A stretch of DNA of 64,000 bases from Portulaca oleracea. Its lineage: Eukaryota > Streptophyta > Magnoliopsida > Caryophyllales > Portulacaceae. The translations under genes and the position numbers were made by a program. Shown here one piece after another: positions 47,031 to 58,095 of the stretch (position 1 is the first letter of the stretch; the number at the start of each line of letters is the position of its first letter). The notes under the pieces were generated by a model. It worked only from the letters and a program-made list of their open reading frames with translations, was not told the DNA's origin and searched no databases. The stretch lies in assembly GCA_029582165.1 (NCBI GenBank), contig CM055877.1:3888023-3952022 (forward strand). Direction: 5' to 3'.

Positions 47031-48235
47031 GGATTTTCGTTCTTTTTTTTTTTCAAATTTCAAATTCAAATTTAACAATTATAAACACATAAACTTACAA
47101 GAATCTCGTCGATTATAACCCCCGGGAAGATGTTGATGTTGTAGCGTCCCTCGTCGTCGTTGTTTGAGAGTGTTTTTTTAGAGAGATAAAGTAGAGAGAA
47201 GGTGGAGAGTGAGATTATCAGGGTGAATGACGTAATTGGAAATTATAATGAAATGGTGGGCGACAATGGTAAAATAGTGGGCGACAAATAGTAAGCGAGT
47301 AACAAAATAGGGTTAGGGAAAATGGGGGAATTCGGTGAAGGGAAAGAAAAGAAAAGGGAATGGGGTTAAGGGTTTGGGCCGAGGTGAAAGAAAGGAAAAG
47401 GGAAAAGAGAGGGAGTGGGTAGGTGGGGTTGTGGTGAGTGAGAGTGGGCCAAGTAGTGGGGTTAGGCTGGTAAGGGTTTAGAGGGAATTAGGTGGGCTGT
47501 GGGAATGAATTGGGTTGAGATTAGGGAATTGGGTTGGGTAGAATTAGATTAGGATTAGTTTTAGGTTTTATTTCTAATTTTTATATTTTTCATTTCATTT
47601 TAATTAAAAATAATAATAAAATGATAAAAAGAGATAGAATCTAATAAGAGAGTAAAACCAATAAAAACAATAAAATAAACCAATAATTAAAACAAGCAAA
47701 AAGTCATAGATTAAAGGGGTAAAATCATGCAAAAATACGGAATAAACAGAATACCAGCCACTCTTCAGATCTTTAGGAAAAAGGGTCCAAATGAAGGGAG
47801 AAAATTCCATGGCTGCCAATTATGGAAGGTATATTTTTTAATATTTTAAGTTCGAGGAAGCTAATTACAGTATCTCGGGTGTAGACATGTATAATGGTCT
47901 TGATTATGTATGGTCAGGACAAAATGATGAGGTGTGAATACTTCGAGTGGGCAGACAAAGGCCAATCAGGTATCGAGGACAAAAAAGTTGCAACTGATAA
48001 TATTGTAGCTGATGTAACTCATGAAAACGAAAAGCTAAAGCAAGATGTTGAAAGGCTGAAGAAGAAGATAGAGAAAGAGAAGATGAAGAAAAGAACAGTT
48101 AAGGAAGAGTTGCATATTGTGAAGGAGGAGTTGTTTATTTTGAAAATGAGGGCATCTGGGAAGTGGGGTTGGGAGAAGATGATGTTGTACATTGTATTGG
48201 TTTTGGTAGGTATTGCATTAGGTAGGAGCTTTTAA

Positions 48236-49167
48236 GGTGTTGGATGAATCATAATGAATGTTGGGAACTCTGTTGTTTGGTGAACCTAATTGTATGTTGT
48301 TTAATCAAGATTAGTGTTGTTTTTAATCAAGATTAGTGTTGTTTTTGAAAGAATCGTATTGTTCATGAAAGATTTTTGTCAGATGTTGCATTGAATAAAT
48401 GATTTTTGTTGTTGTCATGTATGTTGTTGAGATGGAAGGAATCATATATTATTCTATACTGTGGACTATACTGTAACTTACCTAAATTGTCCTTCAAAAT
48501 ATTGTATTTCAATGGTCTACAATTTTTTTCAATAGGATATTAGTGGTATAGATTATATTCTACTTGGATTATAGTAGTGTAGATTATATTATAATTGAAT
48601 TTTGGTGGTATATTTTAAGTAGTAATTGGATTGTAGTGGTCCCAAAATTAAACATATTGGATTTTAGTGGTACCATATTGGAAGGATGTGGATTTCAGTG
48701 GACCTAAAACACAGTAATACATATTGTTATGTAGGTTGCATAAAACTGGAATTTAAACAATCTGCATTGAACTATTAAGTCCATTGAAACGCATGAAAAT
48801 GTCAATGTCATGACAATGATACCATTCATAGACAAGTCTCCACTAAACCTAATCAACCCTAACTCTTGGAGACAACAACCCCTACTGTTTAATAAGAAGG
48901 CCCCAAAATATTACAAAATATTTTGACTGTCTAAAACACTTGAATACTTGACAAGAATCTACTACACTGTCCAAAATCATGAGCTGCCCCAAACTTGATT
49001 AGTCCTACTCTGGTCCCCCATGTGGTTGGCTGCAACTAGCAACAGATGCTTGGGAACACATGAGAGGTTGTTGTGGCACTTGTTGGGAAATGCCATGTGA
49101 AATTTCCTGTATTGAATCATATATTAATTAACTGTCATTTTAATATTGCATTGGTAGGTGAATGCTT
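48236..49167. other. Convergent intergenic region of the 17.5-kb MULE, with 30-bp motif array 3
   Basis: Between the 3' ends of the GRF gene and transposase. From about 48500 to 48705 there are seven degenerate units of TTGGATTNTAGTGGTCC at roughly 30-bp spacing, the reverse orientation of the arrays in the transposase introns. The rest is AT-rich with no gene. Confidence 0.7.
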
Positions 49168-50726
49168 TTAGGATAGTGTTGAACAATCCAATCCCAGAAA
49201 AAAAAGAAGTTGTAGGGTTTCCCAACAAAAATTGGTTCCATTGGAATAAAAAGGTGAGAATCTTACTAATTGAGCTGCTACAACTGATCTGGTTTGCACT
49301 CCACACTTTGTTGAACTCCTTCCAGCCCCTGTACCTCCAGCCCTGCCTTTTCCCCTACCTCGAACCCTGCCTCTTCCAGATGAATCAGCTCCACTTGCAT
49401 CCAGAGTGGCAGCTGGTGGTGGATCTGCTGCTGGTGCTTTTTTTTGGCATCCCCATACCCCTTGGGGGTTGTTGTTCAGTTGGGTTAGGCCGATCTTCTT
49501 TGCAAGTCCTTGAGTTGTGGCCTCTATTACCACAGTTCTTGCACATCACCTGTCTTCCATGCCTAGACAGTTTCCCACTGCTCCTGGGTTCCTCATGAGG
49601 GTCTTTTCTACGGTTCCTTGCTGGCCTCCCTGATCTGGGGATTATGTTTGGAGGGTCAAGTACCGATCCAAGTCACAATGTTTTTCACCCAGACATGGAG
49701 ATATGGCTCCTGAGTAAGCCTCCACATACTTTGCTTTCCTATAGTATGGGTGAACATAGTTCTCAGCATCGACCTTGAAGAAGTCTGCAACAGCTATGGC
49801 ATGCCTACAAGGGATCCCTGTCATATCACACTTCCTACAAGTGCAGGTCCTATCTGGCATGTCAACAAGCAACTTATCTAGGCCCTTTTCTACTTGGAAT
49901 TAGTCTACAGTCGATGGAGTTACTACTATCTCCCTTGACACAGCTTTCTCCTTTTCCAAGATTGATAGGATCCTAGGGCAGATAGCATTTTCATCTTCAA
50001 CTTCCATTGAAGATCTCTTGGTGTACATTCTCTTCATCAACATCTCTCTAATGTGTTCAAGTAAGTAGATATAATGCTTTGCCCTTACTTTGATAATGTA
50101 TCCATTGAATATCTCCACCATATTGCTCACAACAATGTCACACTTGGAATCCACACTCATAAAAGCCCTACAAAATATCCTAGGCTCATGCTTGTTCACA
50201 AAATCATGAGTTGCCTGAGGTGACTCCTTCTAAGGTTATCCAATGCTATGTTATAGTCTACCTCGTTGTAGGCCTTGACACATGACCAAAATAGCAACTT
50301 GAGCTCTTTTCCCTTGTGTGACTTCTTCCATTTAGCATAGACATGCCTAGCACAATATCTATGCTCTGCATCTAGCAAAACAGTCGCAACTGTAGATTTG
50401 ATGCTCTTCAAAGAAGTTGTTATCATTGTTAGGGAGAATTGTATTTGCAAAATGGTAAATATAGACAACTAATTATTGGAAATATACATTGTGCTCATCT
50501 GACATTACAACCAGGCCAGATCCATTTGTACCACCAAGACAGTCTGCAAGATTGCCTAAGAACCATGGCCAGCTATCATTGTTCTCATTTTCCACAATCG
50601 CCCATGCAATTGGAAACATCTGATTGTTCCCATCTATCCTAACAGCAGCAAGTAAAACACCACCTGTCATTTTGTAAGGAAATACAACTCAATCAAAATT
50701 TGTCAGAATAAAGTGTAAATATTTAT

Positions 50727-50890
50727 GGTCCACCAGAATACAATGTAATTATTTATGGTCCACCAGAATACAATGTAGTTATTCCAGGTCCACCAAAATA
50801 CAATAAGATTATATAAGGACCACTAGAATACAACATAATTTTAGATGGTCCACTAGAATCCAATGTTTTCTTTCTTAGCCCACTACAAAA
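50727..50890. repeat. 30-bp motif array 1, in transposase intron
   Basis: Six units starting at 50727, 50757, 50787, 50817, 50847 and 50877, consensus GGTCCACCAGAATACAAT, at an exact 30-bp period. The motif matches the subterminal GGACCACCAGAATCCAAAAT of this element's inverted repeats. Confidence 0.88.
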
Positions 50891-51002
50891 TAATATAAAG
50901 CAGTAGAATTTATATCAAAAATAATTAAACAATACAAAAGTAATTAGGCAAAAGTTAAAGAAGTGCACTAACCCAAGAAAGTCTTTAAAAAACACCCATC
51001 AA

Positions 51003-51692
51003 TAGGGGTGGAAACGGTGCGGTGTGGTGCGGTTTCGGTGTGCCGAAGCGGTGCACCGGATGAAACGATGCGCGAAAACCATAAACCGGAACCGGAATCG
51101 AATCACTCGGTTTTTAAAAACCGATGCACTGGCTTTAACGGTGCGGTTTCACCGGTGAACCGGAACCGCATAAATTTCTATCAAACATCAAAAAATCTCT
51201 ATTTAATCAAAAAAAAAATCTCTATTTAATAAACAAAAAAGTGAGAACCCTAAACCCTAAACTGGAAAATGAAAATTTGAAATACTAAAACCTAATTCCC
51301 CCTCCCCTTACTCGACAGTCAGTGTCTCAGTGAGACTGTGAGGAGTGTGAGACAGAGAGCCAAATTTACTAGCTCATAAGCCCAACCCAATAACACATTA
51401 ACACCTAATATTCTTTTTTCTTAACTAGTTAATTTATATTATTTTTGTATTAGTTTTTGGGTAAAATTTTTTTTAACCAAAATTTATATATACATGTATT
51501 TAATTATATTAACGGTGCGGTGCCGGTTCCCCGTCGGTGTGAATATCCCAAACCGGAACCGCCCCGTTTAGTATCCGGTTTTTCCGGTGCGGTGCACCGG
51601 ATTTCTAAACCGGTTCGATGTTTCCCGTTCCCGGTTTTTTTTATCCGGTTTCCGGTTCGGTGTGTCGGTCCCGGATTTTTCTTCCACCCCTA
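51003..51692. mobile_element. Non-autonomous hAT element, 690 bp, target duplication CCCATCAA
   Basis: Termini TAGGGGTGGAAACGG... and ...TTCCACCCCTA, with perfect 8-bp duplications at 50995-51002 and 51693-51700. GGTGCGGT / ACCGGAACCG-rich subterminal repeats occur on both arms. It lies inside the catalytic exon of the MuDR-type transposase, next to the first DDE Asp. A truncated relative is at 19721-19916. Confidence 0.93.
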
Positions 51693-52383
51693 CCCATCAA
51701 TGCACATAACAGGTCGACAACCATTCAAGAAACCATCCTTTAATGCTTTAAAGCACACAAAAAATCGTTGGAACATGGGCAATGGTCTCTCAACCCTTGC
51801 ATCAAGTGGAGGATCCTCAAAAACAACCTTGAAAGTGCTCCCATTGTTTGACCTAATGTACTCAGCTAGATATCTGCCCACCTTCCCAAAATGCTCTTTA
51901 GTTGACCCATGCAGCAGCTTGTAAGCCCTCTTCTTCACATCATATGCAAACCATTTGTTGACTATTACCCTAAAGTCAACCCTCACTCTTCTAATCAACT
52001 CTGAAGCTGCCATGTTAGGGTCGTCTTTGTAACTCATCAAGTAGTGGGAGGCCACAAATTCAGCATGCAATTGCCTATTCTTGGTCATATTACGGTTGCA
52101 TGTATGTTTTTCATTCAAACTTTTTACGACATATGTTGTCAACCTCTTATCCCAAGAGGCATAAACGCTCCACTTGCAGTTCCCACAGCATCCTGCCTCG
52201 TATCTCTTCCTTGTAGAGCTGGACACCACAATCTTCACATTAAAACCTTGGGTGACAGCATACTTGGTAACTGCTGCTTTGAATTTCTCAGGAGTTGAAA
52301 ACGTCATCCCCACCTACAAATTCACACCAAAAAGAAAAAAATAGTCAAATACAACTGATATAAAAGGCATATTATGTTTTGAC

Positions 52384-52545
52384 AGGTACCAACATAATAC
52401 AACTAAGTTTTTCTGGGACCACTGCAATACAAAAATCACATTACTTAGACCACCAGATTACAATGTAAACATTAATTGGACCACTGCAATACAATAAAGT
52501 TTTTAAATGGACCACCATATTACAATAATTGGACCAATACAATAA
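52384..52545. repeat. 30-bp motif array 2, in transposase intron
   Basis: Five to six units of TGGACCACTGCAATACAAT type at about 31-bp spacing (about 52416, 52447, 52478, 52509, 52530) within intron 52314-52603. Same family as array 1. Confidence 0.8.
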
Positions 52546-54601
52546 ACCCAAAAAATGACAATATCAAGATAATAACTTTAAGTATTGTAGTTTTGTTGCT
52601 TACCTTCCATGTGAATTTCTTGAAATCTGTTCTCTCATCAACTTTAATCCTACTCTTCCTCTTTGCCAACACCCTTGGAGTGTCATCGTTACCGACATCA
52701 GAATCCATTTCCTGCTCAGAGTTTTCATACTGACTAGATGGTTCATCAATAGCAACTTCTTGTGATGGTCCCTCCACTACAGTGGTATCTTGACATGTCT
52801 AGGCAGCCTTATGCTCTGCCCTCCGTCTTTCCATAGCCTCTGCCCTCTTTGCATTATAGAAGTCAGCAAGTAATCCCATCGCAGTTTCATACTCAGGGTC
52901 ACTATTTTCTAACCCATCTGTTTATAAACCATCATCCTCCTCTTCATGTGCTTCCTCATCATATTCGAAAACCTTGTTCTTTCCCTTCCTTTTACTCTTT
53001 CCCTTCCTGTCACTCTTTTTCCTACCCTGACCATTTATATAGATCGTATAATGGAATTAGAGAGTCCGGCCTAGGATCGTCAAACAAATCTTCAAACTCA
53101 GAACGGTTCCTCTGATGTTGTTCCCCTGGAACATCATCACTGTGTACCCTACAATCCTCCACGGTATACCCATCCTTTTCCAAGGATGGTCCACCCATAT
53201 CACCAACACCTACGTCACTAACACCCATACCACCAACACCTAGATCACCACCATCAGCAACACCTATATCACCAACAAGATCATCACCACCATCACCAAT
53301 ACCCGTATCACTAACAAGATCACCACCAAGATCATCACCAACAACCATATCACCAACAGCCATATCACCAACAAGATCATCACCACATCACCACCACCAT
53401 ATCACCACCAAGATCATCACCACCATCACCAACATCCATATCACCACCCTCATCAACCCACTCACAACCTTCATTAACACCTATTGCTCCACCCTCTCGA
53501 GCACCATCAGGACCAACAGCCCCACCCCTTTGACCACCATCAACACCTACTGCTCCACCCCCTTGATGGCAAGTAGAACCAATAGACCCACCCCGTTCAG
53601 CACCATCATCACATGCAGCCCCACCCACATGATCACCAACAGGACCTACATCCACACACACTTGAGCACCTCCTTTGACAGACTCCCCATCTCCATCCAA
53701 ATTTTGTTTCTTCCTTGTTTTGGAAAGAGGTGAAACTGCCACAGTAGTCTTTACCCTCTTCCTACTTGAACTAGGAGAACTAGGGCATGTTTTTTTAGAG
53801 ACAGAGTTTGCCCTCTTTACTGTCCTCTTTAATCTTTTTCCCAGGGGAGGGATGAGGAGGTCTAACAGGGGATGTTGCCCTAGTTTCAGGGACATTGCTA
53901 GGGAGAGCCAAAGGTAGGACATCGGGTTCATCTACCGCATGCACGGTGTAAATTTCTATCTCCCCATATGACTTAACAACACACACCATATCATTGTACT
54001 CATAATCTTTCACTGCCCTCCTCAAACTTTCCTTCAAACTCAACCCAAGTATAACATAGTAAAACTCCACAACATTTTTCACTCCTCTTTCTTCCACAAA
54101 CGATTTCAACTCAAAAAAAGAAAAGTAATCTACATCAAAATCCTTAACCAGAATAACATCTTCCTTCCTGCCATCATATCTAAACTCGGGAGACTCAACG
54201 AATTTCCCCCCAAAGTGCAATGACATCTTCACCGTGTCCATTTCACTACCCTAAACAGAAGAAAAACCCAAAATTACCCAACTGTGTACAACCCTAAACC
54301 CTAAAAAACAAAAAATTCAAGAATTTGGGGGCTTACCTATGTTGTTCCTTCGATCATCCACCACTTCCGCAACACCCCACGCAAAACCCACCCAAACTGA
54401 GTCCAACTGAAACAGCAATAAGGATTTTCAAATGGTTTCGAAACCCAGAAATGCGAAAATAGTTCGTCCAAGATTAGGGTTACCAAACTGGGAAACAACT
54501 CGAAAATGTTTGAAGGGTTTTAATTTTTGGAGAAATTATGACCTTTCGTATGGACAGTCAATGGAGGGAGTTGAGGGAATTTGTGAAGATGGGGTTTTTA
54601 C

Positions 54602-54966
54602 TGTCTGAGAACTCATAAAGGGAAGGGTAAAAAGAAAGGAAAGGGTAAAAAAAGACAACAGTAAGAAATACAGGGGAAAAAATGGGGCGGACTGGTTATA
54701 TTTTTTAAAAAATAAAGCGGATCGACTTTTAGTGCCATGCTGGACAAAAAAATAAAGAAAAAGGTTATGGCATGTGTTTTTTAGGTGACGTGGCGCATTC
54801 AACCTGGTGAGCATCAAGGTCAACGTGCCCAGTCAGAAAACCACCGAGTCACAGCCACTCAACTCGCTGGCGTCCTACTAGAATACAATTTTTTTTGGAC
54901 CACCAGAATCCAAAATGATAATAGGGATTATTGTCATCCAATTTGTCATAGTAGGGATTATTAAAA

Positions 54967-54970
<4 letters not shown>
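54602..54970 (-). repeat. Right terminal inverted repeat of the 17.5-kb MULE
   Basis: Reverse complement of 37464-37800 with scattered mismatches and small indels. The inner limit is TGTCTGAGAAC at 54602-54612. It should carry the transposase promoter. Confidence 0.9.

Positions 54971-55027
<57 letters not shown>
54971..55027. repeat. (TA)n microsatellite
   Basis: Lies between the right end of the large MULE and the Cassandra array. Confidence 0.95.
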
Positions 55028-55032
<5 letters not shown>

Positions 55033-56166
55033 CGCCCCTGGCCCCTCCCGAGCCGCGGACATTACCAATAACTACTTCAAGAATCGCCGACTGGCCCCAC
55101 AAATCACCACGAGTCTTTCCAGCGTGTTTCGTCCTTGCTCACACGCTGCCTGGGAAAACTTCCCAGGAGGTCACCCATCCTTTGATTACTCCCAGCCAAG
55201 CACGCTTAACTGAGAAGTTCCCAACGGATGAGCTACCATAAAAGAAGGTGCACCTTGGTGATATGAGTAGTCATTTCAATTCCTTTAAGCCACATTTAAC
55301 CATATACCCGGGGGTATTACAATCACCCCCACTTAAACGCACAACGTCCTCGTTGTGCCACAATACACTCCAGAATCTTTGCCCCGCTAGGTGACTGCCC
55401 ATGGCTCTCCCGTCCACTGGCGCAGTTCACGGTCGCGGGTCGGCTCTGATACCATCTGTAACGCCCCGGCCCCTCCCGGGCCGCGAACATTACCGATAAC
55501 TGCTTTAAGGATCGCTGACTGGCCCCACAAATCACCACGAGTCTTTCCAGCCGTCCTCCTCGCCAACGCTCGAGAAAAACTTCCCAGGAGGTCACCCATC
55601 CTTTGACTACTCCCATCCAAGCACGCTTAACTGAGGAGTTCCCAACGGATGAGCTACCATAAAAGAAGGTGCACCTTGGTGATATAAGTAGTCATTTCAA
55701 TCCCTTTAAGCCACACTTAACCAAATACTCGGGGTGTTACAATCACCCCCACTTAAGCGTACAACGTCCTCGTTGTGCCACAATACACTCCAGAATCTTT
55801 GCCCCGCTAGGTGACTGCCCATGGCTCTCCCGTCCACTGGCGCAGCTCACGGTCGCGAGTCGGCTCTAATACCATCTGTAACGCCCCTGGCCCCTCCTGG
55901 GCCGCGGACATTACCGATAACTACTTCAAGAATCGCCGACTGGCCCCACAAATCACCACGAGTCTTTCCAGCGTGTTTCGCCCTCGCTCACACGCTGCCT
56001 GGAAAAACTTCTCAGGAGGTCACCCATCCTTTGATTACTCCCAGCCAAGCACGCTTAACTGAAAAGTTCCCAACGGATGAGCTACCATAAAAGAAGGTAC
56101 ACCTTGATGATATGAGTAGTCATTTCAGTTCCTTTAAGCCACATTTAACCATATACCCGGGGTATT

Positions 56167-56169
<3 letters not shown>
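55028..56169 (-). mobile_element. Cassandra-type TRIM array: LTR-internal-LTR-internal-LTR
   Basis: Three LTRs (55028-55321, 55457-55741, 55877-56169) separated by two 135-bp internal regions (55322-55456, 55742-55876). On minus, each LTR is followed by the primer site TGGTATCAGAGCC (55442-55454; one G-to-A change at 55862-55874) and preceded by a polypurine tract AAGTGGGGGTGAT. Each LTR contains a 5S rRNA-like segment, the hallmark of Cassandra. There is no coding capacity. LTR1 and LTR3 resemble each other more than either resembles LTR2, and all sits between two (TA)n tracts. Confidence 0.93.
55158..55211 (-). promoter_or_regulatory. 5S rRNA-like pol III internal promoter in Cassandra LTR1
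   Basis: On minus, an A-box-like AGTTAAGCGTGCTTGG (55196-55211) is followed by the C-box-like GGATGGGTGACCTCCTGGGA (within 55158-55180), the two 5S gene control boxes. Equivalent segments occur in the other two LTRs. The surrounding sequence diverges from a true 5S gene, so I do not annotate an rRNA. Confidence 0.85.

Positions 56170-56210
<41 letters not shown>
56170..56210. repeat. (TA)n microsatellite
   Basis: Between the Cassandra array and the 5.3-kb element. Confidence 0.95.
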
Positions 56211-56212
<2 letters not shown>

Positions 56213-57150
56213 AACAGATCCAGTAGGAAGGAACTTCGGGTAGGAAGTTAGGAAGAGAAGATCCTGGCCATCCAATCCAGATCCAACGCTCAACATTAAA
56301 ACCACTAATCACTAATTAGAAATCACTCACACGTGTGACAAAAAAAAAAACGGAAAAAAAATAAAGGAAAGATGCGTGCATGTTTTACGGGATTGTATAG
56401 CGTCAATTTCAATTTGTTTCCAAAATACACTTGAGTGCATACACAAAACAATGACACCATTGATTTGGAGAGAGAAATCGGGAAGTTTGTCGCGCCAGTA
56501 GGAATTCTAGGGTTTTTTTTTTGCAAAATCGGACCTGTCTTCAAGCTCGTCGGAGTCTGCTGAAAGATAATTCTCGGCGGTCGTCGAACTTACATCAGCA
56601 GCAAGCAACCACGAGGTGAGAGAGCAATGGTTTGTGCTGGTCAGGGCAAGTCACTGTGATATCGGTGGAGGATTCACCCGATAACAACACGAGGCAAGGA
56701 CGCGTAGCATGCGGTCGACGATGCATTAATGGCGTCTGAAATTTGCCGGTACAAAGAAGAGGGTTGCGCCGACCATTGATTGCACCGCCAATACGTCCAA
56801 AAAGGTTAGTCAGGTTCTGAATTTGATGCATTATAGGGGACACTTTATGTAAATGGCAAATTGGTCACATATAGAATGTTGTGGTCATTCGAGTATGTTT
56901 GTCGCTGACACACGCCCTGAGTGTGTACGATGTACATTGATCATCCTTCTTGCGCATTATCCACACAGATACATAATGTGTTCATTGATATGGTCCATAT
57001 TGTACATTGTCCACACATATCACAATGTGGTCAGCAGTATGGTATGTCCATATTGGACACTGAACACCTATATGACACTGTGGTCAGCAATATGGCATGT
57101 CCATATTGTACACTGACCACACATATCACAATGTGGTCATCAACTACGTC

Positions 57151-57710
57151 AATATTGCACACTGACCACACATATCACAATGTGATCATCAGTATTGTAT
57201 GTGGCCAATAGTGTATACAGTTCATATTTGCCACATTGTCAATATTGCACACTGACCACACATATCACAATGTGATCATCAGTATTGTATGTGGCCAATA
57301 GTGTACACAGTTCATATTTGCCACATTGTCCACATATATCATACATTATGATCATTGTTTTGACAAATTATAGAGAATTGCATAGTGCATGTGGTGCGTC
57401 ATATGGTTTAAAGTCACGCATGATTGTTATCATGTATGTCTAAATGCGATCCGCTTTCTCTATATTGATTATCATTGACCACACATATCACAATGTGATC
57501 ATCAGTATTGTATGTGGCCAATAGTGTATACAATTCATATTTGCCACATTGTCCACATATATCATACACTGTGATCATTGTTTTGACAAATTATAGAGAA
57601 TTGCATAGTGCATGTGGTGCATGATATGGGTTAAAATCACGCACGATCGCTATCATGTATGTCTAAACGCGGTCCGCTTTCTCTATATTGATCATCATTG
57701 ACATTGCACC
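57151..57710. repeat. Nested tandem duplications in the 5.3-kb element
   Basis: A 90-bp unit is exactly tandem (57151-57240 and 57241-57330). A larger segment of about 230 bp (from about 57250) recurs from about 57476. Words such as CACAATGTG and GACCACACATATCAC dominate. Confidence 0.8.
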
Positions 57711-57834
57711 ATTAATGCGTTAAAATCTGGCATATATGAATTAAGGTTAACAACAACTGTGATCATGATTGTCAACCTCAACGCATATATGTAGGATTAT
57801 GATCTCGTTCTGACGAATATATTCATGTTGTTTC

Positions 57835-58095
57835 ATGGTACAGGCCAAAGTCGATGATGACCCGGACGAGCAAGTAGAGCAGTGTGCTGACCGCGTTTTC
57901 CCTACGAGGATGACACTAAGGCCGCTAATCTACATACTCGACAACATCGGCCACAAACACGTGGCTGTGATAAAAGATTTGGGGTTTGGCGAGTTTTTGA
58001 ACCTTCAGATGAAATTGCTCCCTAGGGAGTTGTGCAAGTGGCTTGTAGATCATCTTGAGCCCAACACCATGACACTTAACTTGGGCGGGGGTTGA
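57835..58095 (+). pseudogene. Exon fragment of a MULE-associated protein (possible)
   Basis: 86 codons with a coherent helical pattern: TLRPLIYILDNIGHKH, VIKDLGFGEFLNLQMK and PRELCKWLVDHLEP. This resembles the region N-terminal to ULP1-like peptidases found in plant MULE-borne genes. I base that on pattern memory only. A TGA follows at 58093. No peptidase domain is seen downstream, so this is at best a remnant. Confidence 0.35.

Larger units (their letters stand above)
39880..47300. mobile_element. Nested MULE with OTU-fused transposase and plant-mobile-domain gene (convergent)
   Basis: About 7.4 kb; ends approximate to 20 bp. The arms are degenerate inverted repeats: TTTTGCGGCTCCCTTTTTTA at left corresponds to ATTTGTCGCCCACTATTTTA on minus at right. 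Each arm, read inward, has a CT-rich leader, a short leader exon, a GC-rich block (40140-40350; 46885-47030) and a long TTA-rich stretch inside intron 1. The two genes converge at about 43.8-44.3 kb. Both are broken. Confidence 0.65.
38147..47748 (-). mobile_element. Solo LTR of a large Ty3/gypsy-type element (target duplication GAATA), itself split by a MULE
   Basis: On minus it starts TGTTTATTCCGTATTTTTGC at 47748 and ends ...GAGTGAGCA at 38147. It is flanked by perfect GAATA repeats (38142-38146 and 47749-47753). The sequence near the 3' end (CTCCCTATGGATACGAC on minus) is typical of Athila/Ogre-like LTRs. A TATA box (TATATAA, minus) lies at 39475-39481. The LTR itself is about 38147-39880 plus 47300-47748, roughly 2.2 kb. 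The rest is the nested MULE. Open frames across its purine-rich parts (for example 39407-39971) are compositional. Confidence 0.8.
38092..48235 (+). pseudogene. GRF-type zinc-finger protein with coiled coil and C-terminal membrane helix, split by a nested insertion
   Basis: Three pieces. The first, ending at 38146, encodes the start of a GRF finger (TWPNCDHGI). The second, 47754-47828, continues it (GPNEGRKFHGC) and ends at a GT donor. The third, 47918-48235, completes it (RCEYFEWAD), then a Lys/Glu-rich coiled coil (about 45 residues) and a hydrophobic helix (LYIVLVLVGIALG). Taken together the Cys-His-Cys-Cys pattern is that of GRF zinc fingers, which bind single-stranded nucleic acid in other proteins. 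Between pieces one and two lies a solo LTR with GAATA duplications. The nearest ATG (38092) is one base out of frame, in a T3 run at 38100-38102. About 150 aa before disruption. It takes the position of mudrB in MuDR. Its role in transposition is unknown. Confidence 0.75.
49168..54241 (-). pseudogene. MuDR-type MULE transposase, multiple stops and frameshifts, split by a hAT MITE
   Basis: Starts at 54241 with a PB1-like N-terminal domain (SLHFGGKFVESPEFRYDG), then a Lys/Arg-rich and Gly/Asp/Val-rich linker (53022-53931). A MuDR DNA-binding region (GMTFSTPEKFKAAVTKYAV, 52313 downward) follows. DDE residues: Asp in MCIDG (51696-51698), Asp in VVMSDEHN (50497-50499), Glu in SNMVEIFN (50113-50115). 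A SWIM finger CTCRKC...IPCRHA lies at 49801-49845, then a CCHC knuckle (CKNCGNRGHNSRTC, about 49510-49552) and an RGRGKG tail. Introns are 52314-52603, 50664-50972 and about 50405-50484. Lesions: frameshifts near 53838, 53380 and 50228; stops near 52920, 52798 and 49901; a shift in an A8 run near 49440. A hAT MITE with CCCATCAA duplications interrupts the catalytic exon. It catalyses cut-and-paste transposition in intact relatives. Confidence 0.88.

Noticed and set aside
53022..53400. Structural Gly/Asp/Val repeat protein
   Set aside because: It is the low-complexity linker of the broken transposase, in continuity with its flanking domains.
55028..56169. 5S rDNA tandem array
   Set aside because: Units alternate with primer sites and polypurine tracts, the 5S similarity is partial, and ends are TG...CA. 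Cassandra explains all of this.
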